From positions 143,604,294 to 143,668,293 of the forward strand of contig CM041779.1 of the NCBI GenBank assembly GCA_023374045.1: a DNA stretch of 64,000 nucleotides. The letters run 5' to 3'. This DNA comes from Limonium bicolor (taxonomy: Eukaryota > Streptophyta > Magnoliopsida > Caryophyllales > Plumbaginaceae). The notes below the pieces were generated by a model that was not told the DNA's origin, ran no database searches, and saw only the letters and a list, made by a program, of their open reading frames with translations. Positions 1-10,740 of the stretch are shown here, piece by piece (within the stretch, counting starts at the first letter, position 1; each line of letters begins with the position of its first letter). A program made the position numbers and the translations under genes.

Positions 1-909
1 GCTCGAATGATCCCATAGTGAGGATCAGGAGTATAACGTACCTATACACACGTTTATTATGTACATGATGTTATTGCGATACTAGCAGCTTGTTGTGCTT
101 GATTGCGTGTTTGATGTGGCTATGACGCCAGTATGTTATGTTTGGTTGCCTGTTGTTAATGCTTGCTACCTTTGAGTGTGTATGAAACTATGATGTATTG
201 TGCCCTGCTTTACTGCTTAATTATAGCATGTAAATTGACCTAATAATATTCGACCAAGTAGTCGTGTAGCCCGGCAACATACGGGCTACACACGTTCATA
301 CTCAGCGTAGTTTGCTGAGTCCTTTACAACCCAATTTTTACAGGTATTGAACGGACGACAACGGAGCGTAGCGGGCGGGATGGCTACCATGCAGTAGCGG
401 ATCTAGAAGCTTTGTCTGGGGGGGCAAAAAATTTTTGACACTGTCACTTTAAAATATTATGTCATTTTTTACTTTTTCAAAATTTTATAAGAGCATTTGA
501 CAAATTTTCAAAAGTTTCGGGGGGGGGGGCGGTGCCCCCCGGCCCCCCTTGGATCCGCCCCTACTACCAAGGGGGTAGTCCATCAGGGCATAATTCTTGC
601 ATTGTAGTAGTATGCTTGATGTATGGGTTGTGACTACACCCAGGATGAAATTTCCAGTTTATGATTTGGTAATTGGTAATATTGTTGTAGACACTCGGTA
701 TTCGGAATTGTATCTTGTATTGTATATGAGTTGGTGAGGGCTGTTTCCAGTCATGCAGACCGTAACTGGTGTTGGTAGTATGGTTGTGTCAACCATGTGG
801 GTGGTTGGCGTCTGTGACACCCGGATGGAGTTTATACACTGCATAGTTAACTGTGATGTTGTATAGGCGCGACGTTGGTATTACTGGATGTTTTATTCAG
901 GGTGTTACA
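1..909 (+). mobile_element. E1 5' LTR, right-hand part
   Basis: This is the end of an LTR whose start lies left of the window. It ends in GGTGTTACA at 909 and is followed five bases later by a tRNA-iMet primer site. Bases 1 to about 101 recur at 10905-11007 in the 3' LTR of the same element, with small indels, which identifies the segment as an LTR. Two hairpins sit at 264-291 (GTGTAGCCCG / CGGGCTACAC) and 301-319 (CTCAGC / GCTGAG), followed by a pyrimidine-rich stretch ending in CAG near 342. A small MITE-like insert lies at 390-564. No coding region is visible. Confidence 0.85.
390..564. mobile_element. MITE-like insertion in E1 5' LTR
   Basis: A segment of about 175 bp is bounded by imperfect terminal inverted repeats: AGTAGCGGATC on the left and the complement of AGTAGGGGCGGATC on the right. 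A possible 5 bp target duplication, TACCA, lies at 385-389 and 565-569. The interior is AT-rich with one run of G and C near 520-547. There is no coding capacity, as expected of a MITE. The matching part of the 3' LTR is missing, so absence from the other LTR copy cannot be tested. The superfamily is uncertain. Confidence 0.45.
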
Positions 910-914
910 GAAAG

Positions 915-942
915 TGGTATCAGAGCATAGTTACGCTCTGAT
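915..942 (+). promoter_or_regulatory. E1 primer binding site (tRNA-iMet) within a hairpin
   Basis: TGGTATCAGAGC at 915-926 is the plant initiator-methionine tRNA primer site. It starts five bases after the LTR end, as in Tekay-type chromoviruses. Its last eight bases, ATCAGAGC (919-926), pair perfectly with GCTCTGAT at 935-942 across an 8-base loop. Confidence 0.9.
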
Positions 943-1130
943 GACTGGAACGGAGAAATACCGAGTATAGGAAAACCTGGAATTAGGAATTCTGACAGTG
1001 AGTCAGGGTTGGGTTGGGGTAGTACGTGAGGCGTGTTAGTTAGGGCTCTTCCCCATGATACTGGATGCCTAACAAACACCTACACCCAACCTTCACATCC
1101 TTAATTGTCTCTTAAATTCAGAGAAAGAAC

Positions 1131-1178
1131 GCCAGAGAGGTAGAAAGCCTCCTCTTACTCGGGGAAACCCGATCTGGC
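1131..1178 (+). promoter_or_regulatory. E1 leader three-helix fold
   Basis: Outer arms GCCAGA (1131-1136) and TCTGGC (1173-1178) enclose two hairpins. The first pairs GAGG with CCTC. The second is TCGGG, loop GAAA (1164-1167), CCCGA, a GNRA-type tetraloop stem. The same fold is at 16028-16076 in E2 and 63504-63551 in E5, with paired changes in the first inner stem. It lies about 190-220 nt after the primer site. A packaging or dimerisation signal is an inference. Confidence 0.6.
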
Positions 1179-4100
1179 ATCTACTTAATGATATCCTATC
1201 AACCCGAGAAGAAAAGACTATGCCATACAATAGGCGTTGTCAAAAGGATAATACCGTAGAGGGACCAATTTTAGCGACAACTTGGGTCAACATGCTTAGC
1301 AGTCGATAGGACCCTACCTCACAAGCAAAGAGAACCGAAATGCCCTAAAATTTATAAAATAAATAAAGCTCAAACAAGCAATTAATAAAAGCTAAGGATG
1401 GCATTGAGATAAATACTGCAATTCAAACACCTGAGAGGGTAATTTAAGAAAACCTCTCGTAAAACAATGAAATAAGAGAATGTAATTCGAGACGAAAATT
1501 ACACCATAAAATTGGTACAATCTTTAATGCTTGATAAAGCATGACACAATGTTATACACAAACATCTAATATTTCAGATTCAATGAATTCCCTGCTCCTT
1601 CCTATATCTCTCCTCATTCCTATAGTACCTGAAAGACACAACGCCTCAACTGGCGAGCGGTATGCATCGCCACCACCTTCTTTCTTCTTTTTATATTCAA
1701 TTATTCGTCTGAATCTCTCAATCTCAGACAGTGAAACGGGTGACCATAACTGGTCATTCTCTTCTTCTTCTTGCCACGGCGAAACGAGGAACATACGCAA
1801 CACCATCTCCTTCGCCCTTTTCTTGTTCGACTGTTTTATTCCTTAAGAACCTAGTGATCGTCCCATGAAGGACAAATTCTGCTCGTTACCTTTCTCTCTA
1901 CAACAATATAATGCCACACCATTTAAACGAGTAACAAGTTCCACAATATAAATGTGCAAATCAAAGTCTGGAGGTATGTACAATATCTAGACAGTTATCC
2001 TCAAATATTATTTGCAATTTCCTGAAATCAAAAACGCGCTGGTATAAGGATCATAAACAGATCCCTCAAATATTTAACGAGTATCATGATCATGAAGATC
2101 AAATAAGGGAAGAATTGTACAACAGAAAGTTAAGTGTCAATCATGGATGAACATACCCTAAAGCACCCTTCAACTTTGGTCTAGGGCTGATTTCAAGAGA
2201 GACGGTCACTGGGACTGAGTGGCTAACTAAACTTTCAATCGGTCATATGAGGATAAGTAGAACCTTCCAGTCTTGTTCCTTTTCACTTTGCTGCTTTGAT
2301 GTTGTTCCTAGTTCTTTTGAAATGTACCTTTTGGCGAGAAAGGTTCGTATGGACCATAGTATTGCCTTATTAGCTGGTTCTCCAGTCAATTCAAAAAAAA
2401 AAGAATACCAGCAAGCAATGTCGTTGATGGCTGAAAAATTCGGTTATAATAAATAAACCCTTTACATCGTCTGTTATATTTCACTATGACTATGAGAGAA
2501 CCGATGCGAAACGTCACTAATTAATACAGTGAAGACACGAAATTGAAAACTCTAGTTCCAATAATCGGTATACTCACAAGACATCCCTACCAAAGAACGC
2601 TTGGATCCATAATTGTCTGAGCTTTAACTGAGCGTCCCAGACATGCATAAGACCGTGACAAAAGGAAGTTAAACTTTGGAAACACCATGCTTAAGTAGCA
2701 ATTATCAGAGGCATAAAATTCTAAAAATCCATACCAAATTTTAGCAGAGATACCTCAAAACCTCAACCGGCTGTAAACTTCTCAAGCAGATTATCCAACT
2801 ATAAGATATTTTACTTCATACATTTTAATCAGTGTACCAGCTACTACAACGAGGTATATCATAGTACACTCCAACATCACCCCATAAATTTGACTCCTAT
2901 GTAAATGTCTGAACAACAAACTACGAAGTTGCTGTTATGGTATAATCTTTCCAAAACACCTCACATTGAATGACCAATATTTAAAAATAAATTGTGGAGA
3001 ACGACCCCATTAATTCTGAAGAGGTTATGATAGCAATAATAATGACAAATAGGCCAGGAAAGAGCATCTAATAAGATTGGTAACTTAGTAAATATAACCT
3101 AGACGAGAATGGCCAATGTTTTAAAAACAAAGCGACCTTGGATAAGTAAGGCTAATGGACTTTTAATCAAAGGCAAACTTCACCGAGTAAAACGTAAATA
3201 AATAAACACGGGGAACTCTAAACGTGATTTAGCAAACTGATCATACAAGGATATACATACACATCAGAGAATACTTGATATACACACAAGAAATAATAAT
3301 GAAGAGGTAACAGAAGGGTTACATGACCCAGAAATATTAAGAGAGGAATCCGAACAACAAATTAAATTTAACAAGATTATAGATAGTCCAATCAAAGAAC
3401 TAAAAATTGGTAATATGAAGTCGGATCGAAGAGGACCTAAACGGTCAACAAGATAAGACCAGCCGAAATAACTAGGCACTCCAACGAGGAATAGTCCCAA
3501 CTCAATCGAAATATGAATATTGGGTATTGGAAGTTGGAAATTGTCAACAAAATCAATGGATGGGCTAAGATAATTTATAAGCGTCGAGGAAATAGTAATA
3601 ATGTGAAAACATGGAAGTATACAATCGTATATCCCATTGGCAAACACAAAAATTTATGAGACTACAAATATACGTGAAGGAACATGTATATGTACTTACG
3701 GTACGAGAATTTTATATATACAGTAAATAAGAAGAACTTGGAAGATCAGGAGGATATAAATATATGTAATAGGGTATCATAAACCTATGTGAACAATCAT
3801 ATGTGGATAAATATAAATAACACTTGGTATATATATACATGGATGAACAAATATACATATGTATACACCTAGAGGTCTGTACAGTTAGAGGATTTGAACG
3901 ATTAATCAAAGGCTTAGATGGTGACACTAGTCAATGAATTGATTGCCAGAGGACTAGAAACAAATGGGATAAGAATTCAATGTGAATAATTGTTTGATCA
4001 TGTAAATCGGACGTGTAAAGTTGAACTCGACCCTGGCTAGGTCAAGTGACACGGAGCCAAATTGGGGTGAAGGGGTAGTCCAACACTTACGCTGATCACG

Positions 4101-5021
4101 TCGATGTTGGATGATTCCCGAAACCTCCTACAAGTGGACACACGAACTACAAATAAATGGGAAATCTTACAAGTCAAGATTAGAAAGGTGCGAAAGATAG
4201 GATATCGGTGTTAGATGACTTGAGCGGGTAGAATACATGGTACATTATTCAAAAACTTCGAGGTTACAAATATGTGAAGACTTAAAATGATGTGATGTAA
4301 CTATTAGCCTAAAAGTTACCACATAAGAAAAATACTATCGCAATCAATTGCAAACATAACCAGTAATAGTCAATTATTTTAGTTCCTACGAACAACGGTG
4401 ATGATAAGGGAACTAAAATCCTTGCTACACATAATCATAATCGGTAATACATACCCAACATGTTGTTGTAACAATGACACGTCAAACACTAAGAACTAAA
4501 ATCGTTCTACAGAACATAAATGAATTGAAACCAAAAGGTCAGTGAGGAAGAACAATTCAATGCTTAAAAGTGCACTAAAATCATGAACTTCCGACCTCCA
4601 GAGTAAATGGATACACAAGCTACAATCCACCGAGATTATGTATAAATTAAAATACCCCTATGTCGGTCAAGAGACTTTTACTCCTATATACTATTAAGTC
4701 AGGCACTACCTTGAAAGGTATAGTGAGGGAAAACTAAACCTGAAAGTAATCAGAGTCGCACAGCAGAAGCTGGTGGACCATATTTCACATCTTCAAGTCG
4801 AAACCAGTGACATATCGGCCAATATCTTAGACCCAGAGAGGCTAAATCGATTCCGTTGTTAGATCGGTATGGAAACCGATAAGAATTCTTGAGACAGAAA
4901 CCAAGCCATTAACATGGTCAAGGCCTTTGATGAGATTATACTGCGAGCTACATTGCATAGAAACTAAAATACTCCATGAGAACTAAACAGCTAGAACCAA
5001 GGTTCAAGGATGATATAAAAG

Positions 5022-5058
5022 GGATTACGTGGGCGTAATCCATTTTTAAGGGGGGTAG
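5022..5058 (+). promoter_or_regulatory. E1 internal polypurine tract with hairpin
   Basis: The stem GGATTACG (5022-5029), loop TGGG, CGTAATCC (5034-5041) is followed by TTTTAAGGGGGGTAG, with the purine run at 5048-5055. It lies about 590 bp before the 3' polypurine tract. E2, E3 and E5 have the equivalent, so it is a conserved second priming-like site. Confidence 0.65.
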
Positions 5059-5615
5059 GCGTGTTGCGTTTTTACGTATTGTTACACGTTTGTGGTGTTG
5101 ATTTGGGTGCTATGTGTGAACTGTGTGTGGATTGGTTTGAATGCATGGTAGTCATAAATGAATGACTTGTTCATCTGGTTGCTATGAGTGCAGTACATAA
5201 ATATTATTGGTACATTGCAGTATTATTGAGCCACAGATGTGGCGTGGTGCTTATAAGCACAAATGGTGAAATAGAACTGTGGAACTTGCGGGACATGATC
5301 CCTTGGTTAGAGAGAACGTATTCAGGACTTAATCTTTGCATTGTGTGTGTTCCTACAGCCACGCGTTGGTTGTGTGTATGAGATTGTTATGTGTGTGTAT
5401 ATATGTACGCTCGGTTAGGAATGAATGTGTGTACTGTGGCTTACACCTCAGATTGTATTTGTACATTGCTAATACCTTAGACTACTATGAAAACTTGTGA
5501 GAAGCCATTATTGGGGCATAGTGCTTATGGACACACTCGGGTAGTGAGAATTATGAAATGTGGGACTTGATCCCTAGGATTAACAAGAATGGAAAACACC
5601 AGTTAAGGAAGTAAC

Positions 5616-5649
5616 AACTTCGGGACGAAGTTCCTTTAAGGGGGTAGGC
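5616..5649 (+). promoter_or_regulatory. E1 3' polypurine tract with hairpin
   Basis: The perfect stem AACTTCG (5616-5622), loop GGA, CGAAGTT (5626-5632) is followed by CCTTTAAGGGGGTAGGC, then the LTR start TGGAAAAACC at 5650. The polypurine run directly upstream of the LTR is the expected plus-strand primer. Confidence 0.85.
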
Positions 5650-6224
5650 TGGAAAAACCCCCCGAATAATTAGCAGTTTAAATTAGTGAAGTTTAAATTA
5701 AATCATGTGCAACAATTACAATAAAGCCTTATGGTATTTAAAATATAGATCCAAACGGGTACTTACACCGCGTATACATATCGGAATGGGATACACAAAT
5801 ATAAGCTCATATGAATAAAATCATAAACGCGAGGAGATTATCCGAAAATATTGCGTTATACAATTCGGACATATAATAATGTACGAACAATTAAATTTGG
5901 TATATACACGTCCGGAACATGACAATGTTACGTATTAATACGGCCACGTACTTATATATGTACGTTTATGAAAATACATATACATAACGTTACAATTTTA
6001 CAACATCGTATAATAATAAAATAACGTCGCATAGTTACATATAACTAAAACGCGACAAAAATAAAAGGGGCGTATATATATAGACATGTACGTATAAATA
6101 ACTAACAACGTAACAAAATGAGGTAGTCGCGTATAAAATTAATAACGCGACGTATATTATATGGTCTCACATATATATAAATAAGCATGTATAACTTATA
6201 AAAAAGAAGAAAAAGGAGCAAGGA

Positions 6225-6300
6225 CACCCCGCTGAGGTTTGAACCCAAGACCTCCCGTACCTCCCCCAAATGCTTAACCGATTGAGCTGAGCTCGTATTC
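6225..6300 (-). mobile_element. tRNA-derived SINE head or tRNA-like remnant
   Basis: On the minus strand the segment carries an A-box-like AGCTCAATCGG and, 35-40 bases on, a B-box-like GGGTTCAAACC, the spacing of an internal RNA polymerase III promoter. It does not fold as an intact tRNA, and no 3' poly(A) or clear target duplication is visible. It may be a truncated SINE or a decayed tRNA-like insertion in the E1 LTR. Confidence 0.5.
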
Positions 6301-6339
6301 ATTAGTAAACTACACCTCTACACATATAAGCTACTAAGT

Positions 6340-7740
6340 GACAAAAAAATACATTACAGCACCCTGTTTTCCTTCCTGATCAGACGCACTCCAACAGGAA
6401 CATTTTTTTCTTTTGGTATCTTTCGAGCAGTGCAATACCAACATGCCAGGTCATGTGCTTCCAATTCCAACCCCACCATACTTATTCTCATCGGGTTCAA
6501 GCTGCAACAGAGATGCTTATCTCGGGTTTGTCTCGAACAGCACCACACCCGCACAAATAAACCCAGTACACAGCAGCTTTTCTATCTTTTCATACTAGCA
6601 CTAGTACTAATACCCAACCCATATTCACGTGCCCGTTATTTTCAATTCACAACAGAATGTCCTAGTCCCTTCTTCCTCACGCGTACGCTTTGGAAAAGAT
6701 AACGAGGCCCAAACACTCTGCATCAGGAGCTCTGCATTCCTTTTCTGCACCATTCTCGATCAGCTTTTGCCTCTTTTCATTAGGCACAAACTCCTCCATG
6801 CGAACTCCCACGAGCTACTAGAACTTCTCCAACAACAAACAGACCAAACATAGATTCCCACCATCCTTACTGGTTTTCCACTGTCTACATGTATATAGCA
6901 AGTAGACAATCATCCATGCCTTGCGCTCGACATGCACACCCACACTCCCTTTCCCTGCTCAGATCAGTGCAACAGCACCAAGCTGTTCACATGGGCCCCA
7001 CTGCAAACTCCACCCCAATTGATTTTACCGGTTTCAAAATAAACAACAATAGAGGAGATTACTCTCTCCTCTTTCTTCTGTTAGTACGCACACTATGAAG
7101 GAACAGAAAAAAAAACGAAGACAAGGGCAACAACAGCACAAACTCTTTTCTTCCTCTGATTACAGCAGCGAACAACAGTTGTAACAATGTGCTCTCTTCT
7201 GTTGGTTGGCGACTAACAGAAAATCCTCAGCAGCTGATTCATCCACGGTGCGCATCATGGAACAAGACATGATGATATACTACTACAATAAGCCACCCAG
7301 CAACAGAAACACAGGAACCCTGCCTTTCCCACGGTACAGCCCTTGCGCTACTGCCCTCTTTCCTTTTTCCCTCGACAGAGAACGATCAGAGCAACCGCAG
7401 CACGCGACCCTTCAACAACTGCTTGCTTCTGTGTCTCCTTCTTTTCTATCCCATGCTTCTTCCCAACCCACTTATTCCTTGCATGGAACCGTAAACAACA
7501 ACATGACCGACACGGTAAGCAACTTCCTGCCTCGTCTGAGCAGTTTGAATTCTTTTCTCCATCAGATTCTTCCTCCTCCATGCGTGCTACGCACTCCAGT
7601 TACTCCTTCCTTTTTGAAACAGATGGAGACCTTCAGTTGGAGTCGCTGTTCTCGACATACAACAGTCTGATTAACCACACATCAGCAAGCCCTCTTATTC
7701 GAGCCGAAAGCACATAGACACACACCCCATGAAAGGGGTC
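6340..7740. other. Less AT-rich stretch of unknown origin in E1 LTR
   Basis: This stretch of about 1.4 kb is less AT-rich than its surroundings and carries several overlapping open frames on the plus strand, the longest 154 codons (7206-7670). None has a domain or composition I recognise, and the frames overlap in different phases, as chance frames do. It could be U3 promoter sequence, captured host DNA or an old insertion. No boundaries are visible, and I do not assign a gene. Confidence 0.25.
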
Positions 7741-8248
7741 TAAAGACATGCCGTAGAATACCTCGAGCTCCAGCCAAAAACACCAAGGTAATACCTACTC
7801 CTTTAGTGTTCAGTTGCAAGCGTAAAAGCCTCTCTAAGCTAGCTGATTAAGAAAAAACTGGGCTTAAACTTGCATGTGTATGCTTCTAGTTCCTTTGGGT
7901 AAATTAAGACAAGATAACTACATTAATACACATCTTTAAAGCCTCAAGGGATTACTAGTTTGAGTAGTGTTTTTGAACTGAAAAAAATGATGGATACATA
8001 TATATATGCATACACCCGTGAATAAGAAGGGAATTTGGGCACTAGTAGTTATTGCTGGGAAATCTCCGCCTTGCTTAACTAAGGTAATGACCGTTACTCT
8101 TTAATATCATTGAACATTCGCAGTTTAAATGGGGTGTGGAAACTGAAAAGAAATAAGTGTTTATAGGTGTATAACGGTTACCGAATATGTATGTATATAT
8201 ACGTATTTGTATCACCTGGGTTGGGATTTTCGTAAGAGCGATGAATCT

Positions 8249-8250
<2 letters not shown>

Positions 8251-8287
<37 letters not shown>
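8251..8287. repeat. (AT)n microsatellite
   Basis: An uninterrupted AT dinucleotide run of about 37 bases lies in the E1 3' LTR. Confidence 0.95.
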
Positions 8288-8289
<2 letters not shown>

Positions 8290-10513
8290 GATTAAGTAAG
8301 TGTACATGAGGATTTATACAAAGAATATGGGAGGAAAAGGTTTAAAAGATATTTTGCTAAATTCTGCAACCGTGGTCATAGCGGGATTTTAGGGGTATTT
8401 GGACACTATTTTGAAAAAATTATTTTGCTATTATTAAGACCATAAATGTAGGCCTTGTCAACATAATTAGTTTGGAGCTCTAAATAGCCCTTAATAAATT
8501 TATAAGTGGATTTTTAAGCTATGAAAGTTTCTGATGCAAGCCCATATCCCTAGCGATTTTAACTACTTAGTAACACCTTAGGAAAATATATAGGCATAAT
8601 CATAAACTGACGTAGTGGCTCAAATGAATTTTGAAACCTGGTACGAGTACTTTATATAAATGAATAAATCGCAAATGGGGCAAAATATAAATAAATGAAA
8701 TATGGAGTGTATAAGGTATTGGTAACCAAGAGGAATAATTTTAGAGATTTTAATAAGTTTAAAATGACAAAATAATTACTGGGGATATTTAAAAGGATAT
8801 TGAGTTAAAAACAATCATTATAAATATATATATATATATGCTGTGTAAGTTGGTGTTATACAAGAACGGATGCAAATCGTAATATATAAAAATGAGCTAA
8901 ATCAAAATATTTATGACAATGGTAGGAAAACAAATTGAGGAAAAGTTTATACTAACCGAGACTAGGATACATTGTCAGAGATATGTAAATGCCGTTTTAT
9001 AATAATTATTATGCTGTTTTCAGGCCACACATTTAGGCCAGGACAAAATAATATTTTTGTGTTAATAAATTTATGGATTGATTTACAAGGATATATAAAT
9101 TTCAGGTGGAAAACTATCATACTAGCCTACTTGGGAACATCTTAGAAAATGTAGGTATATGATGAACTTGTTTTATGGCTCAAACAAACTTTAAAACCGT
9201 ATATAAAATATATATATATATATGTACACTTTACTTATAGTAAGCAAATCAAAAATGAGGTCAAGGCGTGATAAAAGAAATATAAGGAATAAATAGTAAC
9301 GATGACCGAAAGAAATAGTCCTTGGATTTTTATAAGTATAAAATAGGAATTTTATAAGATAAAGAGTAAGAGTAAATTGTAAAAACGAGGAAACTATGGG
9401 GGTATTTCCGTAAATGCTACCAAAATTGGTCAAAGAATAATTTAGTTGGTCAACCTTGACCACATAAGAGGGTTGACCAAATAAAACGATAAGGATAATT
9501 GTACGAAGTATTTAAAGGAATATTAAGTCAAAATAATAACAAAAATATTATGGGGAGTATATGTAATTATCAAAAACCTCAAGGTATAAATGGGGAATTT
9601 AAGTATTTGAGGGGATTAGCATATAATCCTAGAAAGGTTTTGGAAATTTAAGTGATAATATAAATTAACTCAGGAGTATAATATAAGGGTTTAAATAATT
9701 AAAGTATGGAGTATAAAATAAAAAGGGGGTTACGGTGTAGTTACGAGGAAAATATGGGAGAATGGTCAATTTGGATAAACTTGTTACTTGATAGTGCTCA
9801 TAATACCCTAAGGCATTAGCTACAGGAAAGAACGTAGTTAACGTATGAACTGACAATGTAAATGTCTGAGGAGTTGATATGTCTAAAGTTGTTACTTGGG
9901 AAGTTTCTAAGGAACTGGTATAAGTTGAACACCCAAACTTTTACCTAAGGAATAACACCCGATAAAACGGGATAAACTAGGAAAATGTCACCACAGTCAA
10001 GCAGCCATAGACTGACAAGTTGTTTTAATTGACTCTAGGACCGTAACGAACACCAATCGGGAGACCGTATGAGAGACAACTTTTGCTTCTGAATGAGGTA
10101 TGGACATGTGTGGTTCGTATGTTGTTGTGTGTTACACGGCTTGTTTGTGTGTGTCTTGTGTGAAATTGACCATAAGATTAAAGCATGAAATTGGATTGCT
10201 TGCCTATCTTGCTTACATGATTGTTATATCATTGTTGCATCTTACTTGCGCACACACAGTAGTTTAGTCCCTTTCTCGTTATGGAACTTTGAGATGAGAC
10301 ACAACGAACTATGTAAACAAAGAAAATACATAAAGGGAAACTCCTCTTTAACTATAGAGGACCGCTAATGACACCCACTATGGTGTCGAGATTATATTGA
10401 TAATGAAAAGTAATATACCAACTGGTGAAAACGAGAAAACCCGGAAGACAATAGCTCGGGCCGCGGGTATGGATGATCAGTATATCTGCATCAGTCATTA
10501 TGGACTATCGGGA

Positions 10514-10740
10514 GTCTAAAGATGACCCCTCTCTCTCGACGTACGACGCCGGGACTGGAAGATTGGCAATTTGGGAAGCATGACCTGGGGTCTAGAGATG
10601 ACCCCTCTTTCTCGACATGACGCCGGGATTGGAGGATCAGCTAATTGGAGAGCATAACCTGGGGTCTAAAGATGACCCCTCTTTCTCGACATACGACGCC
10701 CGGGAATGGAGGAATTTGCTATGGAGGAGACATCCTAACG
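10514..10740 (+). repeat. Three-copy ~75 bp tandem repeat
   Basis: Copies begin near 10514, 10590 and 10664. Each opens with GTCTAAAGATGACCCCTC or a one-base variant and contains CTCGACATACGACGCC with small changes. It lies shortly before the truncation of the E1 3' LTR. No coding potential is apparent. Confidence 0.85.

Larger units (their letters stand above)
910..5649 (+). mobile_element. E1 interior, non-coding (LARD-type)
   Basis: The interior runs from the primer site to the 3' polypurine tract (4.74 kb). None of the short frames in it resembles gag, protease, RT, RNase H or integrase on either strand. Several blocks are clearly related to the interiors of E2 and E5: the leader fold at 1131-1178, a block near 4020-4140 (E2 near 20330-20430, E5 near 58580-58690), and the hairpin plus polypurine tract near 5022-5055. 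Conserved but non-coding interiors define a large retrotransposon derivative, which depends on proteins made elsewhere. E3 is a plausible type of donor. Confidence 0.8.

Noticed and set aside
6225..6300. Functional tRNA gene
   Set aside because: A and B boxes are visible, but no complete cloverleaf or matching acceptor arms could be found.
7206..7670. 154-codon open frame on the plus strand
   Set aside because: No domain or family resemblance, overlapped by another frame of similar length in a different phase, and located in an LTR; treated as chance.
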